This document shows, piece by piece, positions 18,066 to 25,502 of a stretch of DNA of 64,000 bases. The notes under the pieces were generated by a model. The model did no database searches and was not told the origin of the DNA. It worked only from the letters and a program-made list of their open reading frames with translations. Where the stretch lies: NCBI RefSeq assembly GCF_001401755.1, contig NZ_KQ474103.1, forward strand, positions 191,038-255,037, in the 5' to 3' direction. Made by a program: the position numbers and the translations under genes. Positions within the stretch are counted from its first letter, which is position 1. Every line of letters starts with the position of its first letter. This DNA is from Aquimarina longa SW024. Lineage in GTDB: Bacteria; Bacteroidota; Bacteroidia; Flavobacteriales; Flavobacteriaceae.

Positions 18066-18608
18066 TTATTCTAATAGCCCTGTTTCAAAACCATCAATAC
18101 TTTTTATATTCTTTTCTTTTCTATAATTTTCTAACCGTTCTTCTCCTTGTTTTTGTGCCCACGAATTAAGCTGCCCTCTTTCTTCCTTAAAATCCATAAA
18201 TGGTACAGCATACCCACAAGAAGTCTGCACCAGATCTACTTCCATTTCGATTATCTGCCTGGAGCCAATAATTTTAGGAAATAAATCGATATACTGATAA
18301 TATCCTTGATCTCGTTTATGATGTATTTTTGAACTCCCGTACAATCTTAGAATCAACGGCTTGCCTTCAAAAGAGCAGAACATAATAGTCATTCTGTTAG
18401 TTTTCATCAAATGAGCAGCAGTTTCATTACCACTTCCTGTTAGATTCAACCACACAATTTTGTTTGGTCCAATAACTCTAAATGTATCCATCCCTTTAGG
18501 AGAAACATTTACTCTTCCTTCACTAGCTGCAGTACCTACAAAAAATAATTTTTGATCAAGTATGAATTTTTCTAATTCTGGTGTTATCTCAGTTAACTGT
18601 TTTGCCAT
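18066..18608 (-). CDS. Pyridoxamine 5'-phosphate oxidase-like FMN-binding protein
   Basis: 180 residues of the PNPOx-like split-barrel family. Seen: an N-terminal strand pair with FFVGTAASEGRVNVSPKG, GSGNETAAHLMKTNRMTIMF and the RLYGSSKIHH segment. Relatives bind FMN or F420 and act as oxidoreductases or stress proteins. Transcribed convergently with the GNAT gene. No partner gene hints at substrate. Confidence 0.85.
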   Translation of the reverse strand: MAKQLTEITPELEKFILDQKLFFVGTAASEGRVNVSPKGMDTFRVIGPNKIVWLNLTGSGNETAAHLMKTNRMTIMFCSFEGKPLILRLYGSSKIHHKRDQGYYQYIDLFPKIIGSRQIIEMEVDLVQTSCGYAVPFMDFKEERGQLNSWAQKQGEERLENYRKEKNIKSIDGFETGLLE

Positions 18609-18659
18609 GTTTCCTTGATTTTTAAAATAACATATATTGATAAATCACTTGGTTTTCGG

Positions 18660-18765
18660 AAAAATCAACAACCTCGGAACAAGCTCAAGAGGTATGTTTC
18701 TGAAAAAAATATTTTGATGTCGAGGCAAGCCTCAGAAATTAAACCCTCAATGAGAGATTAAAACC
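18660..18765. repeat. Dispersed REP-like intergenic element, copy A
   Basis: A ~105-base segment with AATCAACAACCTCGGAACAAG, an AT-rich middle, a GAGG-CAAG-CCTC mini-hairpin and CCTCAATGAGAGATTAAA. The same order of blocks, with substitutions, occurs at 23198-23304, and the last part at 31850-31894. This looks like a decayed mobile intergenic repeat. Confidence 0.55.
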
Positions 18766-18939
18766 TATTTAATTGCTCTAATGTAAGTATATCTCAACTA
18801 TGTAACAAATTATATAGCTGTCGAGTTATTAAAAATACCTCGTACTGACTAGTTTTAAAAATATCATAATAAGATCTTATCTTTTATAAACATATCTCTA
18901 AAAAATATCTAAATTATTAAGGTTTTAAAAAGTTCCTAT

Positions 18940-18947
18940 TATATTTG
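18940..18947 (+). promoter_or_regulatory. TAnnTTTG (-7) promoter element for lspA
   Basis: TATATTTG lies 32 bases before the lspA ATG and matches the Bacteroidetes -7 consensus. No clear -33 box is seen. Confidence 0.45.
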
Positions 18948-18979
18948 AAAAATACTGTATCATTAATTTAAAATTTAAA

Positions 18980-19492
18980 ATGAAGGTTACACAAAAAATA
19001 AAATTCATATTCTTACTATTTTTGATTTCACTAAATAGTAGTTGTGATCAGGTTTCAAAAAATATCGTGCGACAACACATTGAACCGAATGGATATATAG
19101 AAGTCATTAAAAACAAGCTTATACTTACTAAAGTAGAAAATACCGGAGCAGCATATAGTCTAGGTAGTAACTTAACTCCATTTCTAAAAATACTTTTATT
19201 ACAGATATTTCCTATCATCATTTTAGGAGTCTTATTAAGACAATTATTCATCAAAACTGATTATTCTAAAGAAACCAACATCGGTTTTGCTTTTATTATT
19301 GGTGGCGGTATTGGAAACCTTTTTGATCGTATTATGTATGGGTCTGTTACCGATTTTTTAATTTTAGATCTAGGAATCATAAAAACTGAAATATTTAATC
19401 TTGCTGATGTTTCCATTATGCTCGGAACTATCTTAATATTATTTAGTACTTTATTGCATCACAAAAAATCTTTATTTAAATACAAAAAATGA
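18980..19492 (+). CDS. lspA: Lipoprotein signal peptidase (SPase II)
   Basis: 170 residues with four predicted transmembrane helices. The inner-membrane aspartyl protease removes signal peptides from prolipoproteins. Conserved blocks visible: SCDQVSKNIVR (first motif), ENTGAAYSLG, GGIGNLFDRIMYGSVTDF (catalytic Asp) and FNLADVSI (second catalytic Asp). Its stop overlaps the start of the next gene by four bases, implying translational coupling. Confidence 0.93.
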   Translation: MKVTQKIKFIFLLFLISLNSSCDQVSKNIVRQHIEPNGYIEVIKNKLILTKVENTGAAYSLGSNLTPFLKILLLQIFPIIILGVLLRQLFIKTDYSKETNIGFAFIIGGGIGNLFDRIMYGSVTDFLILDLGIIKTEIFNLADVSIMLGTILILFSTLLHHKKSLFKYKK

Positions 19493-20094
19493 GTTGGATA
19501 AAAAAAATAGCATACACAGAAGCAACTGGTCGATTAAAGAAAATATATGATCGTGTTAAAGGCCCTAATAATACAATCGATAATGTATTATCCATACATA
19601 GTCTACGCCCCCACACACTTATAGGGCATATGGGACTGTATAAAAATGTATTACACAACTCTAACAATACATTACCAAAATGGTATCTCGAAACTCTTGG
19701 TGTTTATGTTAGTAACTTAAATCAGTGTAGCTATTGTGTAGACCATCATTCTATGGGATTAAAACGCTTATTAAATGATGACACTAAATTTCAGGAAATT
19801 ATGTCTAGCATCTCTAATGACAAAACCTCTCAGTATTTTACGGATCAATACCTATCGGGATTACAATATGCTAAGCAACTAACCCTATCCCATCACACAA
19901 TAACAGAATCGGATATTCATAAACTTAGAGAACAACAATTATCTGATGGGGAAATATTAGAAATCAATCAGGTAGTTAGTTATTTTAATTATGTAAACAG
20001 AACTGTAGTTGGTTTAGGAGTTAATACTGATGGTGATATCATTGGTCTATCACCAAATAATAGTGATGATGCGGAGAATTGGAGTCATTCATAA
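19489..20094 (+). CDS. AhpD/carboxymuconolactone decarboxylase-like peroxidase-related protein
   Basis: 201 residues. The CxxC-x-x-His signature of the AhpD-like fold is present as NQCSYCVDHHSMGLK (~78-90), where the two Cys form the redox centre. It begins inside the lspA stop (ATGA overlap), so expression is linked. Relatives act as alkylhydroperoxidase-type thiol reductants. An antioxidant role is inferred; physiological substrate unknown. Confidence 0.85.
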   Translation: MSWIKKIAYTEATGRLKKIYDRVKGPNNTIDNVLSIHSLRPHTLIGHMGLYKNVLHNSNNTLPKWYLETLGVYVSNLNQCSYCVDHHSMGLKRLLNDDTKFQEIMSSISNDKTSQYFTDQYLSGLQYAKQLTLSHHTITESDIHKLREQQLSDGEILEINQVVSYFNYVNRTVVGLGVNTDGDIIGLSPNNSDDAENWSHS

Positions 20095-20214
20095 GAGATC
20101 TAATCATTAGAAAAGTGAAAAACTTCAGTCGGTTAAGAAATAGTGTATAAATCTAAAACGTAAATAATACAAAGACCGCCTAACTATTTTTTTTTCTACA
20201 CATATATAAAAATT

Positions 20215-20258
20215 AAAAACCATCTAAAATAAATTATTATTAGATGGTCTTTTTTTTA
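20215..20258. terminator. Convergent terminator between the AhpD-like gene and glyA
   Basis: AACCATCTAA pairs with TTAGATGGT around a 12-base AT loop, flanked by A- and T-tracts on opposite sides. Works for both converging transcripts. Confidence 0.75.
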
Positions 20259-20279
20259 TTAGTATTTTAAAGAATAGGG

Positions 20280-21554
20280 TTATCCTACAAACAACGGTTT
20301 ATCAGCCATCATTGCATTAACCTCATTAGCAATATTATGTAATGCTTCTTCATTTTCTACATTAAGAATTACTTTATCTATTAATTCTACAATTGTTAGC
20401 ATATCACCTTCTTTTAAACCTCTGGTTGTTACCGCAGAAACTCCAATACGAATTCCTGAGGTTACAAATGGAGACTTATCATCAAATGGTACCATGTTCT
20501 TATTTACAGTAATCTCAGCAACACCTAAAGCTTCTTCTGCTTGTTTACCTGTTACTCCTTTGCTTCGTAAATCAATTAACATCATATGATTATCCGTTCC
20601 TCCAGAGATCACATCATATCCTTTTTTTACAAATGCTTCTGCCATAACTGCTGCATTTTTCTTTACCTGCACAATATAATGTAAAAATTCATCTGTCAAT
20701 GCTTCTCCAAATGCGATTGCTTTAGCTGCAATAATATGCTCTAAAGGCCCTCCTTGATTACCAGGAAATACAGCACTATCAAATATAGAAGACATCATAC
20801 GTTTTTTACCACTCTTTAGAGTAATCCCAAAAGGGTTTTCAAAATCTTCGCCCATTAATATCAGACCACCTCTTGGTCCTCGTAATGTTTTATGAGTCGT
20901 AGTAGTCACTACATGACAATGTGGTACAGGGTCAGAAATCACGCCTTTTGCGATCAAACCAGCTGGGTGAGCTATATCTGCAAAAAGAATTGCTCCTACA
21001 CTATCTGCTATCTCTCTAAATTTCTTATAATCAATCTCTCTAGAATATGCTGATGCACCCGCAATAATCATTTGTGGTTTTTCTGCCGTAGCTATTTCTT
21101 GAATCTTATCATAATTTAATTTTCCGGTCTCTTTCTCTACTCCATAAAAAACAGGATTATATAATTTTCCTGAAAAATTAACAGGGGATCCATGAGTTAG
21201 ATGTCCTCCATGAGAAAGATCAAAACCTAATATTTTATCTCCTGGTTTAAGACAAGCATGATATACTGCTGTATTAGCTTGTGAACCAGAGTGAGGTTGT
21301 ACATTAGCATATCCTGCTCCAAATAATTCTTTAGCTCGATCTATAGCAATTTGCTCAATCACATCTACTACAGCACACCCCCCGTAATAGCGTTTACCAG
21401 GATATCCTTCGGCATATTTATTCGTTAATACAGATCCAGCAGCTTCCATTACTTGTTCACTCACAAAGTTTTCTGAAGCAATAAGTTCTAATCCGTTTAT
21501 TTGACGTTCTTTTTCGTCCTGAATTAAATCAAAAATTTGTTCGTCGCGTTGCAT
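20280..21554 (-). CDS. glyA: Serine hydroxymethyltransferase
   Basis: 424 residues, normal length for the bacterial enzyme. PLP-dependent interconversion of serine and glycine with tetrahydrofolate. Visible: [10 protein letters not shown] near the N-terminus, [14 protein letters not shown], the PLP lysine in [14 protein letters not shown], and [11 protein letters not shown]. Monocistronic by context, with a terminator shared with the opposite strand. Confidence 0.97.
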   Translation of the reverse strand: MQRDEQIFDLIQDEKERQINGLELIASENFVSEQVMEAAGSVLTNKYAEGYPGKRYYGGCAVVDVIEQIAIDRAKELFGAGYANVQPHSGSQANTAVYHACLKPGDKILGFDLSHGGHLTHGSPVNFSGKLYNPVFYGVEKETGKLNYDKIQEIATAEKPQMIIAGASAYSREIDYKKFREIADSVGAILFADIAHPAGLIAKGVISDPVPHCHVVTTTTHKTLRGPRGGLILMGEDFENPFGITLKSGKKRMMSSIFDSAVFPGNQGGPLEHIIAAKAIAFGEALTDEFLHYIVQVKKNAAVMAEAFVKKGYDVISGGTDNHMMLIDLRSKGVTGKQAEEALGVAEITVNKNMVPFDDKSPFVTSGIRIGVSAVTTRGLKEGDMLTIVELIDKVILNVENEEALHNIANEVNAMMADKPLFVG

Positions 21555-21809
21555 GAATTGATAATTTATTTAATAAGGACGTAAAAATAGGAAATCCATT
21601 CTTTAAATTAGCTCAAATAGCAAGTAATAAATTAAGAATATTATACTTTATAATAAACACACCTATACGTCTCTCTATAAAGTTATTGTCATAAAACATA
21701 TTCTTAGAAACAGCATATTTATACTTGATTACGTAATAGGAATACCGTATATTAAGGTTATTTAAAATATTTTTCACATAATTAAAAACCATTAACCATT
21801 CGAAAATTA

Positions 21810-21817
21810 TATATTTG
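21810..21817 (+). promoter_or_regulatory. TAnnTTTG (-7) promoter element for fahA
   Basis: TATATTTG lies 38 bases before the ATG at 21855. It would start transcription near 21825, only three bases before the alternative TTG at 21828, which argues for the ATG as the true start. Confidence 0.5.
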
Positions 21818-21854
21818 ATTATAAAAATTGTCTAAAACACATAAATTAATAATA

Positions 21855-23135
21855 ATGCCCATAACTGCAAACTACCCAGATAGAAAAACATGGATTGAAA
21901 CCCCTCTCAATACAGATTTCCCTATACAGAATATTCCTTTTGGAGTATTTCTAACAAGAGATGATATCATAACTATAGGTACTAGAATAGGTAATACAGC
22001 TATTGATCTTGGTGCCCTACACCAATTAGGTTATTTTGAAGGAATCCCATTAACCGATGACATCTTTTTACAAGATTCTTTGAATGATTTTATTTCTGAT
22101 GGAAAAAAAACATGGAGATTGGTTCGTAATAGAATTGCTGATATTTTTGATGCAAAAAATAATACGCTAAAAAATAATGAAAAACACAGGCAAGAAGTTT
22201 TATTTGCTCTTAATGAAATAGAAATGCAACTTCCTGTTAATGTGGGTGATTATACCGATTTTTATAGCAGTATAGAACATGCTACAAATGTAGGAACCAT
22301 GTTTAGAGGTAAAGAAAATGCTTTAATGCCTAATTGGTTACATATGCCTGTTGGGTATCATGGGCGAAGTAGTTCAATTATCCCATCAGACATTCCTATA
22401 CATCGACCACAGGGTCAAAAATTAATTAATGGTGCTACAGAACCTATATTTGGTCCTTCAAGATTAGTTGATTTCGAACTTGAAATGGCATTTATAACTA
22501 CAGATGCTAATCATTTAGGAGAATCTATACCAATAGAAGAAGCAGAAGATTATATATTCGGTTTAGTTTTATTTAATGACTGGAGTGCTAGAGATATTCA
22601 AAAATGGGAATACGTCCCTCTTGGTCCATTTTTAGGTAAAAACTTTGCGTCATCTATATCACCTTGGATTGTAACTCTTGATGCTTTAGAACCCTATAGA
22701 ACAGAAAGTCCAAAACCATTAAAAAAGCAACTTCCGTACTTACAATATAAAGGAAAGAAAAGTTTTGATATAAATCTAGAAGTCGCTATTCAACCAGAAA
22801 AAGCAATAGAAACTATAGTTTCTAAAAGTAATTTCAAATATATGTATTGGAATATGGCGCAACAACTTACCCACCATACCGTAAATGGGTGTCCTGTTAA
22901 CTCTGGAGATTTAATGGGTAGTGGAACATTATCTGGTCCCACACCAAGTTCTTATGGGTCAATGTTAGAACTAAGCTGGCGTGGAGAAAAACCGGTACAA
23001 CTTAATGAAGGTGGTAATCGTAAGTTTATTGAAGATAACGATACTGTAATCATGAGAGGGTATTGTGAAAAATCAGGAGTCCGAATTGGATTTGGAGAAG
23101 TTTCTACCAAATTACTACCTGTTTTTAAAAAATAA
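21855..23135 (+). CDS. fahA: Fumarylacetoacetase
   Basis: 426 residues from the ATG at 21855. The family typically opens MPITANxPxRKxW, exactly as here, so the in-frame TTG nine codons upstream is rejected. The enzyme hydrolyses fumarylacetoacetate to fumarate and acetoacetate, the last step of tyrosine catabolism. Seen: IPFGVFLTRDDI, MPVGYHGRSSSI, the metal-binding DFELEMAF, LFNDWSARDIQKWEYVPLGP and GTLSGPTPSS. No other tyrosine degradation genes are adjacent. A terminator follows. Confidence 0.95.
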   Translation: MPITANYPDRKTWIETPLNTDFPIQNIPFGVFLTRDDIITIGTRIGNTAIDLGALHQLGYFEGIPLTDDIFLQDSLNDFISDGKKTWRLVRNRIADIFDAKNNTLKNNEKHRQEVLFALNEIEMQLPVNVGDYTDFYSSIEHATNVGTMFRGKENALMPNWLHMPVGYHGRSSSIIPSDIPIHRPQGQKLINGATEPIFGPSRLVDFELEMAFITTDANHLGESIPIEEAEDYIFGLVLFNDWSARDIQKWEYVPLGPFLGKNFASSISPWIVTLDALEPYRTESPKPLKKQLPYLQYKGKKSFDINLEVAIQPEKAIETIVSKSNFKYMYWNMAQQLTHHTVNGCPVNSGDLMGSGTLSGPTPSSYGSMLELSWRGEKPVQLNEGGNRKFIEDNDTVIMRGYCEKSGVRIGFGEVSTKLLPVFKK

Positions 23136-23141
23136 CTATAC

Positions 23142-23178
23142 AAAAAAAGCCTTGAAATTAATTTTTTGAGGCTTTTTT
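23142..23178 (+). terminator. Terminator after fahA
   Basis: AAAAAAGCCT pairs with AGGCTTTTTT across an AT-rich loop, seven bases after the fahA stop. Confidence 0.7.
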
Positions 23179-23197
23179 ATATAAAAGTACTCAGATA

Positions 23198-23304
23198 TAA
23201 AATCAACAATTCCAGATCAACCCCACAAGAGTAGGTTTCTAAAAAATATTTTAATTTAGAAACAAGCTTTAGGGAACTAATTCCCCCAATGAGCAATTAA
23301 AATA
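23198..23304. repeat. Dispersed REP-like intergenic element, copy B
   Basis: Same block order as copy A at 18660: AATCAACAA, GGTTTCTAAAAAATATTTT, AACAAGC, then CCCAATGAGCAATTAAAA. Substitutions are scattered, so it is an older, independently decaying copy. Confidence 0.5.
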
Positions 23305-23411
23305 ATGAAAGGCAATACGTTTTCATTAGAGACTTACCAAAATATTCAATCTTGTAGTAATACAAAACGCTTATACTACTATATCTATTAATCCTATATC
23401 ATATCCATAAT

Positions 23412-24011
23412 ATGATCGATCATCAAAAATTACTCGATTCAGGAGCAGTGCTTAAAAAATATAAACGAGGAGAATTTCTATTTCAAGAAGGTACTATTGC
23501 CCGTTATTATTATCAGGTTTATTTTGGTGAAATTAAAATGAATAATTATAATCAAGAAGGGAAAGAATATATACAAGGTATTTTTACTAAAGAAAAAAGT
23601 TTTGGAGAACCTCCTTTATTTGCAGATTTTAAATATCCTGCTAATGCAGAGGCTATTACTGATTCTGAGGTTTGGCAATTACCTAAAGAACAGTTTTTAA
23701 AACTTCTGGAAAAAAACCCCGAAATTCATCATAAATTTACTAGTACTCTCGCTTTGCGTCTATATTATAAAGCAATTATGGTTTCAGAAATATCTACTCA
23801 AGAACCAGAACATCGTATTCTCAGAATTCTCGATTATCTAAAAAACAATAGCACTACTACTATAGAAGTAGATACCACCTATAAAGTAGAACTTACACGA
23901 CAACAACTTGCAGATCTTACAGGATTACGAGTAGAAACCGTGATTAGGAGTATCAAAAAGTTAGAACAAAAAGGTGAGCTTTTTATTAAAGATAGAAAAG
24001 TATATCGATAA
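23412..24011 (+). CDS. Crp/Fnr-family transcription regulator
   Basis: 199 residues. N-terminal cyclic-nucleotide-binding-type beta-roll (~20-120) with KSFGEPPLF, then a C-terminal winged helix with recognition region TRQQLADLTGLRVETVIRSIK. No Cys cluster is present, so it is not an Fnr-type iron-sulfur sensor; ligand unknown. The next transcript (small membrane protein, truncated hemoglobin) begins 150 bp downstream and carries a perfect Crp/Fnr-type palindrome, making it the obvious target. That suggests a role in oxygen, NO or redox response, by inference. Confidence 0.88.
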   Translation: MIDHQKLLDSGAVLKKYKRGEFLFQEGTIARYYYQVYFGEIKMNNYNQEGKEYIQGIFTKEKSFGEPPLFADFKYPANAEAITDSEVWQLPKEQFLKLLEKNPEIHHKFTSTLALRLYYKAIMVSEISTQEPEHRILRILDYLKNNSTTTIEVDTTYKVELTRQQLADLTGLRVETVIRSIKKLEQKGELFIKDRKVYR

Positions 24012-24091
24012 CTGCCTTTTTTATACACCTTACACATATAGATCTTAAATTAAATAACAACTATATTCCACAACTTAAATAAGTATGACTC

Positions 24092-24109
24092 TTATGATTA
24101 AGATCATAA
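24092..24109 (+). promoter_or_regulatory. Crp/Fnr-type operator upstream of the hemoglobin operon
   Basis: A perfect palindrome TTATGAT-TAAG-ATCATAA, with the TGAT-N4-ATCA core of Fnr/Dnr-type sites. Its centre (24100.5) lies about 34 bases before the centre of the -7 element at 24131-24138. That puts it near -41.5 from the expected start, the classical class II activator position. The regulator gene ends 80 bases upstream. Confidence 0.65.
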
Positions 24110-24130
24110 AATAATACCCTCTTCTTAAAA

Positions 24131-24138
24131 TATCTTTG
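24131..24138 (+). promoter_or_regulatory. TAnnTTTG (-7) promoter element
   Basis: TATCTTTG fits the Bacteroidetes -7 consensus and lies 22 bases before the ATG at 24161. No -33 TTTG is seen, consistent with activator dependence on the palindrome upstream. Confidence 0.55.
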
Positions 24139-24160
24139 AACAACATTAAAATTTTATACT

Positions 24161-24442
24161 ATGTATTCAAAGTTATTAAACGATTTTAAAGAAATGTACA
24201 TGGCATACATTCCATTGATGATTATTCTATCCAGTTGTTTAGGGTCTATTGCTGCAATGTACATTTTAATGCAAGAAAGGTCTTTTTCACAAGTTATAGA
24301 ACTATCTCTCTGCGTAATTATATGTATGGTATTTAATGCTTCAATTCTTGCTCAGATGAAAGCAAAATTTATATTTAATCTACTAATTGCTAGTTTAGGA
24401 ATAAACAGTGTTTTAATCCTTATCAATATGATTTTTCACTAA
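24161..24442 (+). CDS. Small integral membrane protein
   Basis: 93 residues with about three hydrophobic helices (~15-35, 42-62, 70-90) and no recognisable family motif. It precedes the truncated hemoglobin gene by 16 bp, so both are probably read from the Crp/Fnr-controlled promoter. A role tied to respiratory or nitrosative stress is inferred from context only. Confidence 0.7.
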   Translation: MYSKLLNDFKEMYMAYIPLMIILSSCLGSIAAMYILMQERSFSQVIELSLCVIICMVFNASILAQMKAKFIFNLLIASLGINSVLILINMIFH

Positions 24443-24458
24443 TTTTATTATCTATTCT

Positions 24459-24905
24459 ATGGAAACTGCTGTAAAAAATGACATTCAAAATAGAAATGAC
24501 ATATATATCCTAATCACTACCTTTTATAAAAAAGTGAGAACAGAAAAAAAACTCGGACCAATCTTTAATCATATGATTAAAGATTGGGACAAACATATCA
24601 ATAAACTGACTGATTTTTGGGAAACTAACCTTCTATTTACTGCAAAGTATAAAGGTAACCCTATCAAAGTCCATCAAGAAGTAGATATTGCTTTTAACGG
24701 CTCTATAAATGAAATACATTTTGGTATATGGCTCAATCTATGGACTCAGACGCTAAATCAATTATATAGTGGACAAAATGTAGAACTTGCAAAAAGAAGA
24801 GCTCGAAAAATGGCTACTCATTTACACATAAAAATGTTTGAATCCAGAGCTACAGAAAAAATATCATGTCCCTTTCTTAAAGAAAAAGATAATACTATTT
24901 TCTAA
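24459..24905 (+). CDS. Group III truncated hemoglobin
   Basis: 148 residues, all-helical, close to the usual ~130-150 of TrHb3 (Ctb-like) proteins. Conserved points: FYKKVRTEKKLGPIF near the N-terminus, FWETNLLFTAKYKGNPIKVH, and INEIHFGIWLNLW, whose His is the likely proximal haem ligand. Relatives bind O2 or NO and help with NO detoxification or low-oxygen metabolism. Predicted Crp/Fnr control supports this. It overlaps the end of the convergent ytxJ gene by four bases. Confidence 0.85.
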   Translation: METAVKNDIQNRNDIYILITTFYKKVRTEKKLGPIFNHMIKDWDKHINKLTDFWETNLLFTAKYKGNPIKVHQEVDIAFNGSINEIHFGIWLNLWTQTLNQLYSGQNVELAKRRARKMATHLHIKMFESRATEKISCPFLKEKDNTIF

Positions 24906-25297
24906 ATAAACTCATGTAATACCTGTGGTGTAATCGCACTATGCGAAGAATGATGTACTGCAATTCCATTTTTAATAATTATAAACTGCGGAGACTCATG
25001 AAATACCTGAAATTTAGCAGCAACCTCAGACGATACATCACGATAATTTAATAAATCAAGATAGTGTAAATCTAGTTGATCTTCTGTAAGATCAAAACTA
25101 TTTTCAAAATTACGAATCACCATTCTACTAATACCACAACGTGTAGAATGCTTAAAAATAGCCTGTATTTTTGTTTTTGAAGCCTTAGCAATACCATCTA
25201 ATTGACTAACCTCAGTAAGCCCTTGCCAAGGCAATGCTTTCTTTTCTTCTTTAGATTCTTTTTCTTCTGATCCAAATATTTTATTAAAAATTCCCAT
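24902..25297 (-). CDS. ytxJ: Bacillithiol-system redox-active protein YtxJ
   Basis: 131 residues, thioredoxin-fold, monothiol type. The signature HSTRCGISRMVIRNFE carries the active Cys, and the C-terminus holds the HSSHSAIT segment conserved in YtxJ. It acts on bacillithiol-mixed disulfides as a bacilliredoxin-like protein in the cytoplasm. Its presence implies bacillithiol as the low-molecular-weight thiol, as in many flavobacteria. Confidence 0.88.
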   Translation of the reverse strand: MGIFNKIFGSEEKESKEEKKALPWQGLTEVSQLDGIAKASKTKIQAIFKHSTRCGISRMVIRNFENSFDLTEDQLDLHYLDLLNYRDVSSEVAAKFQVFHESPQFIIIKNGIAVHHSSHSAITPQVLHEFI

Positions 25298-25502
25298 CTT
25301 TTTACCTTATGCTATATTGATTACAAACTTAATCAAATGATTTTTAAAATTAACTATAATCATGTATTGGTCGTGATAAATTCTTTAACTTTACATTAAG
25401 CCAAAAAGTCAGTAAAACAAAGCGTTTTCAAGACATTTTGACACACAACTATACTCGGAATATTATTTGATTTATCTAGTATGAAACTCAAAATAAAAAA
25501 TT

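Noticed and set aside
21828..21854. TTG start for fahA
   Set aside because: It would lie about three bases after the predicted transcript start, and the family begins at the ATG at 21855.
24902..24905. The four-base overlap of the hemoglobin and ytxJ genes as a frameshift or error
   Set aside because: Both proteins have normal lengths and convergent stop overlaps of this size are common in compact genomes; a similar one occurs at 31042-31045.
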